A stretch of DNA of 25,710 nucleotides from JAKAGE01 sp964416665 (lineage in GTDB: Bacteria; Patescibacteriota; Minisyncoccia; UBA6257; 2-01-FULL-56-20): assembly GCA_964416665.1 (NCBI GenBank), contig CAYQFA010000009.1, positions 1 through 25,710 of the forward strand. Reading direction: 5' to 3'. Under the pieces are notes generated by a model. The model saw nothing but the letters and a program-made list of their open reading frames with translations. It did no database searches and was not told the origin of the DNA. The translations under genes were made by a program, and so were the position numbers. Shown one piece after another: positions 14,875-21,992 of the stretch (its first letter is position 1; every line of letters starts with the position of its first letter).

Positions 14875-14918
14875 TTGACGAACGATGATACTATGCTTTA
14901 TTTTGGGGCATTCGTCAA
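14875..14918 (-). promoter_or_regulatory. promoter with flanking inverted repeat (possible operator) of the AcrVA2-like gene
   Basis: Minus strand: -35 TTGACG (14918-14913), spacer of 17, -10 CATAGT (14895-14890). The eight-base inverted repeat TTGACGAA/TTCGTCAA occurs at 14911-14918 and 14875-14882, so one half covers the -35 and the other lies at about +1 to +8. This placement is typical for a repressor-bound operator. Confidence 0.5.
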
Positions 14919-15009
14919 TTTTTCCATATCAAACTTCTAGTTTTTAAATGCTCAAAATCATATCTTCCCGGTGACCCGCCAGTTCGGAAAGCCAAATCGT
15001 CGGGCTATT

Positions 15010-15058
15010 GAATAATCATATTAGAAGAACGGCGGCCTGTTCCGAAGAACAAACCGCC
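15010..15058 (-). terminator. hairpin terminator of the reverse transcriptase fragment
   Basis: On the minus strand GGCGGTTTGTTC (15058-15047) pairs with GAACAGGCCGCC (15042-15031), 12 pairs with two G-T pairs that exist only on this strand, capped by a TTCG tetraloop. The tail TTCTTCTAATAT is weakly T-rich. It starts two bases after the stop codon at 15060. Confidence 0.65.
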
Positions 15059-15059
15059 A

Positions 15060-15530
15060 TTAGTAGTTGAGAATCTCCCTGATCTGGGAAGGTACTTTCA
15101 GCAAGTCGCCTTCGCCCTTGACCTCGTAAACCATGCGCACATAGCACGCCCACCCCTTCAGCTGCGCTTTCACTTTGGGATCGTTGCTCTGTCCCGTATG
15201 ATGGATAAATGAGCGAAGCCACGCCACCTTCTTTTTTGGCAACCCCACTTTGTTTCTTACGACCCGAAGGCCGGTGATCAACGGATGCCCCTTATGGGAA
15301 TTGAAGCTGCGGAGCTTTTCGGCGTTCACCGTGTAAAGCCCGCTCGCCTCTATCGCCGAAAGGATCATGCCTTTCACCGATCGCTGGTCGCCTTTCTCGG
15401 CGAACGGACGATTGTTGAACGGGTACGGCAAGGAGAACGTCATGTCGTCCGCGTAGATGGAAAAACGGAACCCGCTTGCTCCATAGATGTTCCAGTTCTC
15501 GTCGCACACCCACGGCCCCACCTCAACCAT
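15060..15530 (-). pseudogene. 5'-truncated reverse transcriptase, retron-like C-terminal fragment
   Basis: 156 residues from ATG 15530. FSIYADDMTFS (residues about 22-32) is the catalytic YxDD motif of reverse transcriptases. It is followed by NAEKLRSF, then GHPLITGLRVVRNKVGLPKKK and a helical thumb-like tail, the order seen in retron and related reverse transcriptases. Everything before the YxDD box is missing, including the first catalytic Asp and the substrate motifs; the frame can be read only about 25 codons further up before a stop inside the response-regulator gene. A whole enzyme needs about 300 or more residues, so this is a remnant unless the rest is supplied elsewhere. An AAAAGGAT Shine-Dalgarno-like site precedes the ATG, so the fragment might still be translated. 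No msr/msd-type RNA was identified. Confidence 0.7.
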
Positions 15531-15568
15531 TATCCTTTTGAGCTCGCGGACGAGACCCGAGAACCCCG

Positions 15569-15964
15569 TTATTTTGCCAGATAGCCCCGGACCTTCGTGA
15601 CGAACTCATCGAGCCCGATGCCTTTCTTGATGAAATCCAAGGCGCCGGCCTCCTTGGCTGTCCTTATATCGATCTCCGGATTTGCGGGATCGCTGAACGC
15701 CGTGAGAAATACCACTTTAATATCTTTTGTCGCAGGATCTTCCTTCAGCTTCGACTGCGCGGTGATGCCATCCATCACCGGCATCTTCATGTCCATTAAA
15801 ATAAGATCGGGGTGCTTTTCGGCGGCGACCTGTATCGCCTGGGCGCCATCCGAGGCCGTAACGACGCGGAAGCCGACTTTTTCAAGCTTCGCCTGATAGA
15901 CCGAGAGTATATCCGCCTCGTCATCAACCAAAAGGATGAGTGCTTGTTCAGGGCTGGTATCCAT
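15569..15964 (-). CDS. single-domain response regulator (CheY-like receiver)
   Basis: 131 residues, a receiver domain with no output domain. The acidic pair is Asp14-Asp15 (LLVDDEADI), the phosphoacceptor is Asp58 in LILMDMKMPVMDG, the switch Thr is in VFLTA (near 88) and the conserved Lys is in DFIKKG (near 113). It probably accepts phosphate from the kinase encoded 17 bases upstream. How the signal is passed on is not visible, since no DNA-binding or enzymatic domain is attached. It also has its own extended -10 box (TGG-TATACT) in that 17-base gap, six bases before the ATG, so it can be expressed separately from the kinase. Confidence 0.95.
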   Translation of the reverse strand: MDTSPEQALILLVDDEADILSVYQAKLEKVGFRVVTASDGAQAIQVAAEKHPDLILMDMKMPVMDGITAQSKLKEDPATKDIKVVFLTAFSDPANPEIDIRTAKEAGALDFIKKGIGLDEFVTKVRGYLAK

Positions 15965-15970
15965 GTGAAT

Positions 15971-15976
15971 AGTATA
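15971..15976 (-). promoter_or_regulatory. internal extended -10 box of the response-regulator gene
   Basis: TATACT preceded by TGG on the minus strand, six bases before ATG 15964 and inside the gap after the kinase gene. It predicts a leaderless transcript of the receiver alone. Confidence 0.5.
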
Positions 15977-15981
15977 CCATA

Positions 15982-17823
15982 TTACTTCTTGGCTACGCCT
16001 TCGAGAGGCAGCGTGAGACAGAAGACGCTCCCCTTGCCAACCTCGCTTTTTTCAAGAACCAGATCGCCGCCCATGAGATGGGCGAGAAAACGCGAGATAT
16101 AAAGCCCTAAGCCGCTGCCATACTCCTTGCTTTGCATGAACACCCGGCCGGTCTCGAACTTCTTGAACAGCCGGCTCTGCTCTTCGAGATCGATGCCGAT
16201 GCCCGTATCGCCGAACAAAACCTTCATATATTTTTCTTCCTTTCGGAACGAGATGGTCACCCCGCCGCTTTCGGTGTAGTGGATCGCATTACTGATAAGA
16301 TTGATATATATCTGCTGGAGGCGGTACTTATCAATATTGAGAATGCATGCGCCGAGATCCGGAAGAACGTCGACCGAAAACGCAAGCCCCTTTTTTTGGA
16401 CCAGCGGCGAGAGATCGCGCATGACATCGCGCAATAATGCCACCACATCGACCGGTTCGATCTTGAGGGAGATCCTGCCCCCTTCCAGATTCTGAACATC
16501 AAGAAAGTCATTCACGATATTCAAGAGGCGAACCGTGCTGCGTAAAATACTTTCGACCTGGGTCTTGAACCCCGTGTTCGCACTGACCGACGGCTCATCC
16601 AAAAGCAGTTCGGTGTTCCCCCGGATGACGGTGAGCGGCGTCCTCATCTCGTGGGCGGCGATGGCGAGAAAGGCGTTCTTTGATTCGTCGAGCGCCTTTT
16701 CCTTGGTGATGTCTTCCATAAGGAAGACCGAACCTATCGTCTCGTCCTTCTCGTCGGCCCCGGGGATGACAACGGGCATCGCCATAACATGGAATGACCG
16801 TTCTCCCAATTTGGCCTCCTGCAGCTCATAGCTCTGTCTGGTCCTCATAAGGCGGTCGAATTCGGAAACATCCACCGCCGGAACGAAAAGCTTGCCAAGC
16901 GACGCGAGGGTTGCATCCTCGCGGGGAAGAAGCTCTTGGGCTATCCGGTTTGAGAGAAGAATGACGCCCGTGGTGTCCAGAAGGAGAAAGCCGAGGGGCA
17001 GGCTGTTGATCGATGCCAAAAGGCGCGCACGCTCCCATTGGAGCTCCTGCGTACGCGTATCGATCCTCTTTTCGACATCAAGCACCATGCGATTGAACGA
17101 TCGCGCCAGACTTCCCACCTCATTTTTCATTTTCATGAGGTCGTCGTTCACGTGTGTCGTAAGCGGACCACCCGCGGAGACCGTTTCCGCAAGCGCGGCA
17201 AGGCGCATGATGGGTTTGCTGAGCCGGCTGGAAAAAAGCAGTGCAAGCAGAATGATCCCGATGACCATGATGATAATGGTCATCGTCTCTATGGTTCTCG
17301 CAAGAGCCTCCGTGGCATTGACGTTCTTCTGTTCCTGCTCGGAATTGCTGACATACGAGACGATCAGGTTAGAAGTATCCTGCTGTATGCTATTTTCGGT
17401 ATTGGCCACCTGCTCAAGGATGTTGGAACTTTGGGAAAAATCACCCTGTTTGGTGTTCGCAACGCCGTTCGCGATATATCCCTCAAGCAGGGAAACGTCG
17501 TTATGAAGACGCTCATAATCCGAAGCGTTCTCGCCGGAAAAGGCTGTTTGGTTCAAATTTGAAGCGGCGGTATTGATCGCATTGAGGTCGGTCTGGTACT
17601 GGGCGAGCAGCCCGGGATCGTTGATGTTCTGAAGCAAGGAAGAATATGTCTTGGTAAGTTGCGCCGCGCTGTCACCAAGCTGATATTCATTGATGACGTT
17701 CGCGGTGAACATCTGATAATAATTCTCCGCATAGTTTTGGAACAGGATAAGAAACGTCCCGGAGATCACCACTATAGCAATGATCACCGAAAAATACGTT
17801 AGCAATGATGATCTGATATTCAC
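15982..17823 (-). CDS. membrane sensor histidine kinase (HAMP-PAS-HisKA-HATPase)
   Basis: 613 residues with a GTG start at 17823. TM1 is at about 8-28 and TM2 at about 185-207, enclosing a 155-residue extracytoplasmic helical sensor rich in Asn, Gln and Ser. A HAMP linker (about 207-260) and a PAS-like domain (about 270-370, LPLGFLLLDTTGVILLSNR) follow. The phospho-His is in AAHEMRTPLTVI (near 392), the N box is INLISNAIHYTESGG, the G1 box GDTGIGID and the G2 box GSGLGLYISRFL. It autophosphorylates and should pass phosphate to the receiver encoded next. The gene begins 14 bases after the solute-binding protein gene, so that protein is the obvious candidate for ligand input to the extracytoplasmic domain. 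Confidence 0.96.
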   Translation of the reverse strand: MNIRSSLLTYFSVIIAIVVISGTFLILFQNYAENYYQMFTANVINEYQLGDSAAQLTKTYSSLLQNINDPGLLAQYQTDLNAINTAASNLNQTAFSGENASDYERLHNDVSLLEGYIANGVANTKQGDFSQSSNILEQVANTENSIQQDTSNLIVSYVSNSEQEQKNVNATEALARTIETMTIIIMVIGIILLALLFSSRLSKPIMRLAALAETVSAGGPLTTHVNDDLMKMKNEVGSLARSFNRMVLDVEKRIDTRTQELQWERARLLASINSLPLGFLLLDTTGVILLSNRIAQELLPREDATLASLGKLFVPAVDVSEFDRLMRTRQSYELQEAKLGERSFHVMAMPVVIPGADEKDETIGSVFLMEDITKEKALDESKNAFLAIAAHEMRTPLTVIRGNTELLLDEPSVSANTGFKTQVESILRSTVRLLNIVNDFLDVQNLEGGRISLKIEPVDVVALLRDVMRDLSPLVQKKGLAFSVDVLPDLGACILNIDKYRLQQIYINLISNAIHYTESGGVTISFRKEEKYMKVLFGDTGIGIDLEEQSRLFKKFETGRVFMQSKEYGSGLGLYISRFLAHLMGGDLVLEKSEVGKGSVFCLTLPLEGVAKK

Positions 17824-17837
17824 GAAAAGATCGGCCG

Positions 17838-19190
17838 TTACAACGACCAGGTTCTGTTATATTCCGAAAGGAATTGACGCGTGGTGCTCGCGATGGCGCT
17901 CGCGGCATTTGCGACATTGTGGTCGGCGACAAAGTTTCCGGTGATGGTGATGAAATTGAGCTCGAAGTCCTGCGGAGCGCCACTGCCATTCACCACGCTC
18001 GGAAAGTAGTGGGTCGCGGATTTGAAATCTCCTATGGCCGCCTGCTGATAACTGTCGTATTTCGTGATATCCGAATCGCTTCGCGGGGAGATCGACCCCT
18101 TCGGAGGATTGAATGCGTCCTGTCCGTCGCGCGAAGCCACGACCTGCAGCCAGCGGATGGAATTGGTCGGATGCGACGCTCCCTCGGGATGTTGGAAGGT
18201 ATCAATGACAAGACCGTACATTCCCTGCGTCCCCGGAGCAACGATGCTCCCATAATCCACGCCGTATTTCATTCCGACCAGCTTGAACTCTCCATCGGCC
18301 CAATCGCCCATCAGGTTGAAAGCTCCCTGCCCCTTGATGACCCGGTCCACAGCGGTATCCCAAGTGATATTCGCCGAATCGGAGTTTGTATAAGATAAAT
18401 ACTCCTTGAACGTCTGTAGCGCCTCGATCATCCGCGGATCGTTCGGCGACGTTACTTTGCCGTTGATCCAATCCTGGTAAAAGTCGGTCCCTTCGCCCGC
18501 GATAATGGTCTCCAGAACCTGGCCGGCCGTCCACGATTGGCCCATTTGGATCGGCGCCGAAATACCATTCGCTTGCAATTTCGCCGCAGCAGCAAAAAGG
18601 GCGGGCCACGTCGTAAGCGTCGCGGGATCAATATGATATTTACTGAGAACGGCCTTGTTGTACCAAATGACATTGCTCCGCTGGACGTCGACCGGAATGG
18701 AATAGAAGTGTCCATTGAACTGGCACATCTGCTGGATGATATCCGGGGTGACCTGCTTCAACCCCGATGAATCCCAAATATCGTCGATCTGGCTCAGATC
18801 TCCGGCATCGAAATAGGGCTCCGCTTCATAACCGGCGTGCATCTGAAATGCATCCGGGGCCTGTCCCGCTGCCACGAAGGACTTGACGACGGGTCCCATA
18901 TTGAACCCCGCACCGCCGGTCACGGGAGCGGCGACGACGGCAACGCTGGGGTACTGCGTTTCAAAAACGCTGATGAGGGCGTTGATCGCCGCCGATTCGG
19001 AAGGAGAGGTCCACCAATCGTAAATGGTCAGTGCATTCACCTCTTGCTGGGGTACGATCGCCGACCCACCGGAAGATGTTCCAGTGTTCAAAGAAGTTTC
19101 GGAGAAGAAACGATAGAGCAACGCACCGCCTGCAGCGAGAAGTATCGCCACAACGATCATGAGAAGCGCTATTTTCAAACTTCGAGGCAT
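17838..19190 (-). CDS. membrane-anchored extracellular solute-binding protein (ABC sugar-binding type)
   Basis: 450 residues. The N-terminal hydrophobic segment (about 6-27, IALLMIVVAILLAAGGALL) has no lipobox Cys and no clear cleavage site, so it probably works as a membrane anchor. The rest resembles family 1 sugar-binding proteins: LTIYDWWTSPSESAAINAL, PDAFQMHAGYE, FYSIPVDVQRSNVIWYNKAVL, TWPALFAAAAKL, GQGAFNLMGDWADGEF and a C-terminal helix set. The ligand is probably a sugar or oligosaccharide, by family. No ABC permease or ATPase gene is near; the gene is followed directly by the kinase and receiver genes. I infer a sensing role more than a transport role. The -10 box TACAAT ends six bases before the ATG. 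Confidence 0.93.
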   Translation of the reverse strand: MPRSLKIALLMIVVAILLAAGGALLYRFFSETSLNTGTSSGGSAIVPQQEVNALTIYDWWTSPSESAAINALISVFETQYPSVAVVAAPVTGGAGFNMGPVVKSFVAAGQAPDAFQMHAGYEAEPYFDAGDLSQIDDIWDSSGLKQVTPDIIQQMCQFNGHFYSIPVDVQRSNVIWYNKAVLSKYHIDPATLTTWPALFAAAAKLQANGISAPIQMGQSWTAGQVLETIIAGEGTDFYQDWINGKVTSPNDPRMIEALQTFKEYLSYTNSDSANITWDTAVDRVIKGQGAFNLMGDWADGEFKLVGMKYGVDYGSIVAPGTQGMYGLVIDTFQHPEGASHPTNSIRWLQVVASRDGQDAFNPPKGSISPRSDSDITKYDSYQQAAIGDFKSATHYFPSVVNGSGAPQDFELNFITITGNFVADHNVANAASAIASTTRQFLSEYNRTWSL

Positions 19191-19196
19191 GCCTTA

Positions 19197-19224
19197 ATTG
19201 TATCAAATCCACCAGATTCAACAA
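19197..19224 (-). promoter_or_regulatory. promoter of the solute-binding protein-kinase-receiver operon
   Basis: Minus strand: -35 TTGTTG (19224-19219), spacer of 16, -10 TACAAT (19202-19197), six bases before ATG 19190. Predicts a leaderless operon mRNA. Confidence 0.5.
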
Positions 19225-19380
19225 TCGCCGTCAAAAGACCGCCGATCCGACCGGGGCTGACCAAGAAGGACGGAACAATGAAACATATTTCGACTCCGTG
19301 TCGTAGTACTGATGTGAATCATCATCACAAAAACAGCAACTTGAAAACCAATCCCACGCAGTCAGAAGGAGTTTTTTGCA

Positions 19381-19659
19381 ATGATCGAGTCGGTATGCAT
19401 GAAACATCAGATCGTAGGGGTGGAGCGCTTGCTCTCCCTGGAGGTTTCCCCGGATGACAAGGGCCGCCCTGTCAAATTCCCCTCAGTTCCAAAAGGACAC
19501 AAGATAGTGTGCGGCATTGACTTCGGCGACGGGGAACGCATCTTCATTTGCGGATCGCTCAGGGCCATGCAAAAACTCCACGCCGAATATATCGTCGGCA
19601 AGGGAATCAGCATCTCGTGGTATCACACCGATGCCTTCAACGACGGCAAGGCTTCTTAG
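19381..19659 (+). CDS. hypothetical protein, 92 residues
   Basis: I do not recognise a family. ATG 19381 is preceded by AAGGAG with a nine-base spacing. The sequence has alternating strands and turns (KHQIVGVERLLSLEVSP, KFPSVPKGHKIVCGIDFGDGERIFICGSL) and a helix (RAMQKLHAEYIVGKG), suggesting a small alpha/beta cytoplasmic protein with two Cys. No signal peptide or membrane segment. It is followed by an intrinsic terminator whose right half lies inside the end of the convergent alr gene. The upstream 180 bases contain nothing else I can support. Confidence 0.72.
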   Translation: MIESVCMKHQIVGVERLLSLEVSPDDKGRPVKFPSVPKGHKIVCGIDFGDGERIFICGSLRAMQKLHAEYIVGKGISISWYHTDAFNDGKAS

Positions 19660-19673
19660 CCTCATCAACACAA

Positions 19674-19714
19674 TGGCCCGCATGCAGACTTATCTGGTGC
19701 GGGCCACCCTTTTT
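19674..19714 (+). terminator. intrinsic terminator of the 92-residue protein gene, inside the 3' end of alr
   Basis: TGGCCCGCA (19674-19682) pairs perfectly with TGCGGGCCA (19698-19706), 15-base loop, followed by CCC and TTTTT (19710-19714). The right arm and T-run encode the last residues of the convergent alr gene. Confidence 0.75.
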
Positions 19715-20841
19715 AAATAGCCGGGTATGTGAACCAAGATCTCATAAGGAATAGTGCCGCACGTCCGAGCGACCGCCTCAATGCAATTTTTATCTCCCGG
19801 ATCCCTGCTGAATATCACCACCTCGTCCCCCACTTTCGGGTCGGCGGCGTCGGTTATATCAACGCTGCTGATGTTCATGCTCACCCGTCCGATGATCGGA
19901 CAGGCCGTGCCGCCGATCTTATAAAATCCCCGATTCGATAGCCGACGATCAATGCCCTCGTTATAACCGACAGGCACGGTCGCCGCCTTCGTGACCCGAG
20001 CGGCGCTCCACGTGCCGTTGTAGCCAACCTTCTCACCGACGGGAATCGTTCGTATCGAGCTCACGACCGAGACCATTTCCAACACCGGCCTCAAGTCCAG
20101 TTTCGCGAACGGCGACACGTTGAAGCCATAGAGCCCGATCCCCAAACGAACGACATTCCCTTTTATTTTCTCCGAAAAAAACGCTCCGGCAGTGGCGCCT
20201 AAATGAAAATATTTGATGTTGGGGAAATTCTTTTTATAGAGATCGACGGTCCCGTTCCATGTCGCGATCTGCTTTTTGGTCATTTCCTGATCCTCATCGT
20301 CCGCATCTGCCAGATGGCTGCAAAGGCCTTCCAAAATAAAGTTCGGATTGGTCTTTATGATCCCGATCGCCGCTGCGATCTCCTCTCCATACAATCCTTG
20401 CCGGTGCATCCCGGTGTCGATCTTCAAATGAAAAACAGCGGGCTTTTTCAATTTTTCTATCACCTCTTTCAGTGTTGAAAAATCGATGATCGTCGCAGCG
20501 CAGTCCTTCAATTTTGGATCGATCAACTGCTCAACGCGGCCATAACCGAGCATCAAGATCTTCGATCGTATCCCGGCGCGGCGCAAAACAAGCGCCTCAT
20601 AGAAAGAATCGACCATAAAGAACGCTTTGGGTTCCCGGTCCAACATCTTCGCGACCACCGTCATGCCGTGACCGTATGCATTGCTCTTTATCACCGGAGC
20701 GAACTGCAGATCGGGATAGTGCATTTTGAACTCATTCAGATTATGCAAAAGGGCAGACTCGGAGATCCTTACCTCAATGAGCGGTTGGTATTTTACGCGC
20801 GGCGCCGATAACCGATATAAAATATTTTTAAAATCCGGCAT
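19690..20841 (-). CDS. alr: alanine racemase
   Basis: 383 residues, the normal length. A PLP enzyme that converts L-alanine to D-alanine for peptidoglycan. The PLP lysine is Lys52 in VIKSNAYGHG, followed by a TIM-barrel domain (LMLGYGRVEQ, FHLKIDTGMHRQGL, GLCSHLADADD, RLGIGLYGFN). The C-terminal beta domain carries the catalytic Tyr in EKVGYNGTW (near 274) and GRVSMNISSVDIT, where most homologues have GRV-x-MD. It is a single gene; TATCAT ends six bases before the ATG, giving a leaderless transcript. Its 3' end doubles as the terminator of the convergent orphan gene. D-alanine supply implies that the cell builds, or at least modifies, its own wall. Confidence 0.96.
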   Translation of the reverse strand: MPDFKNILYRLSAPRVKYQPLIEVRISESALLHNLNEFKMHYPDLQFAPVIKSNAYGHGMTVVAKMLDREPKAFFMVDSFYEALVLRRAGIRSKILMLGYGRVEQLIDPKLKDCAATIIDFSTLKEVIEKLKKPAVFHLKIDTGMHRQGLYGEEIAAAIGIIKTNPNFILEGLCSHLADADDEDQEMTKKQIATWNGTVDLYKKNFPNIKYFHLGATAGAFFSEKIKGNVVRLGIGLYGFNVSPFAKLDLRPVLEMVSVVSSIRTIPVGEKVGYNGTWSAARVTKAATVPVGYNEGIDRRLSNRGFYKIGGTACPIIGRVSMNISSVDITDAADPKVGDEVVIFSRDPGDKNCIEAVARTCGTIPYEILVHIPGYLKRVARTR

Positions 20842-20847
20842 GAACTA

Positions 20848-20853
20848 ATGATA
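20848..20853 (-). promoter_or_regulatory. -10 box of alr, leaderless
   Basis: TATCAT on the minus strand, six bases before ATG 20841; no convincing -35. Confidence 0.45.
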
Positions 20854-20890
20854 CGCGCCCGACGACACAATAGTACAGCGATAAGAAAAA

Positions 20891-20919
20891 GTGACAAAAA
20901 ACAAATAAAGTGCTATAAT
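20891..20919 (+). promoter_or_regulatory. strong promoter of the 129-residue protein gene
   Basis: -35 GTGACA (20891-20896), spacer of exactly 17, extended consensus -10 TGC-TATAAT (TATAAT 20914-20919). This is the best promoter in the window. The leader of about 50 bases carries a GGAGG Shine-Dalgarno six bases before ATG 20978. Confidence 0.8.
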
Positions 20920-20977
20920 CATCCCGCCCTTTGATAACCTAGGAAATCAAGAAAAATCGATGGGGCAGGAGGAAAAC

Positions 20978-21367
20978 ATGTTCAGAACGACCAGAAGTCA
21001 AATCGTGGCGCTTGTTTTCGTGTTGGTCATTTTCGCCGTCATTGCACTATCCACGGCGGGCCGCGACGCCACCTTCAAGAAGAACGCCGCACTGACGGTG
21101 GCAACGATCTCGGTCGCCGATCCGACCGCGGTATGCAACCCCAGAGAGGTACTCGCCTCGCCGAACGGCTACTATGCGAAGTGCGTAGCGACCGGCGTGG
21201 GTGGATCGAGTCAGGTCTACAGCGTCACCGTGACGTTTTACCCTTCGGTGGCCGATGCACAAGCTGAATCGTCCCGGCGACTCGGCAGGGCATGGCTCGT
21301 CTTCGAAAAACCTCGCCACCTCACCAACGTTACGTTTCAGCGGGAGGGCGGCACCATCTTCGATTGA
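20978..21367 (+). CDS. hypothetical small secreted or membrane-anchored protein, 129 residues
   Basis: I do not recognise a family. ATG 20978 is chosen for its GGAGG Shine-Dalgarno; an in-frame ATG at 20960 overlaps that site. Residues about 9-28 (QIVALVFVLVIFAVIALSTA) form a signal or anchor helix after a short basic N-terminus. The remaining 100 residues contain two Cys (VCNPRE, AKCVAT) that could pair, and strands such as YSVTVTFYPSVADAQ, so a small extracytoplasmic domain is likely. A strong promoter and a clean terminator bracket the gene, so it is probably a highly expressed single-gene unit. Confidence 0.82.
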   Translation: MFRTTRSQIVALVFVLVIFAVIALSTAGRDATFKKNAALTVATISVADPTAVCNPREVLASPNGYYAKCVATGVGGSSQVYSVTVTFYPSVADAQAESSRRLGRAWLVFEKPRHLTNVTFQREGGTIFD

Positions 21368-21389
21368 AACTTCACCTCATCGCAGCATA

Positions 21390-21425
21390 ATGGGCGGGTC
21401 ACACAGTGACTCGCCCATGCTTTTT
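21390..21425 (+). terminator. intrinsic terminator of the 129-residue protein gene
   Basis: ATGGGCGGGTCAC (21390-21402) pairs with GTGACTCGCCCAT (21406-21418), 13 pairs with one G-T, three-base loop, then a five-T run (21421-21425). Confidence 0.9.
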
Positions 21426-21440
21426 ATATCGACAACCGCC

Positions 21441-21935
21441 CTACATTTTGCTTGTCGTGTAGCTCAGCATAAAGAACAAGCTGGATAACCTATTAAGCCA
21501 CGCGTACGCGGCCGGGCGCACTTTCTTATCGCGCAATAATTTGACCAAGGACGTTTCGAGGTCGCGACATCTTATGCGTGCCTCATTGTAGGCAATGGAT
21601 CTTTTTGTATTGAATCGAATGAACCGCTTTGGCGGCTCCCCCAGCGCGTCAATATACGCTTCGAGTTTTTCGAGGTCGCCGTCGGTGATCGGATCGATGA
21701 CGCACTTCTCATCGGCGCAGGATATTTCTCCCGCCGTCTGCCACAATTTCCTCTGCACCCATTCGAGAAACGGCTTATGCTTCGCGCCGCCCTCAAGGAT
21801 GGCCGCGTCAATGGAAGACTGCAACGCGTCAATCTTCCCCATCACGATGATCACAACATCGTCCTTGAGGATGCGCTGGCCGGAATAATCCGCCGTGGTC
21901 CCCTCATCTCCTTTTTTGGTATAAACCTTTGCCAT
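21441..21935 (-). CDS. PduO-type ATP:cob(I)alamin adenosyltransferase family protein
   Basis: 164 residues from ATG 21935. The family transfers an adenosyl group from ATP to cob(I)alamin. It shows the N-terminal VYTKKGDEGTTADYSG nucleotide loop, the MGKIDALQSSIDAA helix, RIRCRDLE (the R-x-x-E of the ATP site) and WLNRLSSLFFML, the NRLS motif near the C-terminus. No B12-dependent enzyme or cobalamin gene is in this window, so the substrate is assumed from the family. The TATAAT box ends nine bases before ATG 21935 and argues against the much longer frame that reads through the neighbouring gene. Divergent from the PfkB kinase gene. Confidence 0.85.
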   Translation of the reverse strand: MAKVYTKKGDEGTTADYSGQRILKDDVVIIVMGKIDALQSSIDAAILEGGAKHKPFLEWVQRKLWQTAGEISCADEKCVIDPITDGDLEKLEAYIDALGEPPKRFIRFNTKRSIAYNEARIRCRDLETSLVKLLRDKKVRPAAYAWLNRLSSLFFMLSYTTSKM

Positions 21936-21944
21936 GATGATTTC

Positions 21945-21950
21945 ATTATA
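21945..21950 (-). promoter_or_regulatory. -10 box of the adenosyltransferase gene, leaderless
   Basis: TATAAT on the minus strand, nine bases before ATG 21935; no clear -35. Confidence 0.55.
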
Positions 21951-21979
21951 ACAGAAATAGATTCCGTTCTGGGACATGA

Positions 21980-21985
21980 TATAAT
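21980..21985 (+). promoter_or_regulatory. -10 box of the pfkB-ahcY operon, leaderless
   Basis: TATAAT on the plus strand, seven bases before ATG 21993. It overlaps an earlier in-frame ATG (21984), excluding that start. Confidence 0.55.
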
Positions 21986-21992
21986 GAGCACT

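Noticed and set aside
19278..19457. Small plus-strand frame starting MKHISTPCRS with an SD-like AAGGACGG
   Set aside because: It overlaps the 92-residue gene in another frame, and its second half is simply that gene read out of frame.
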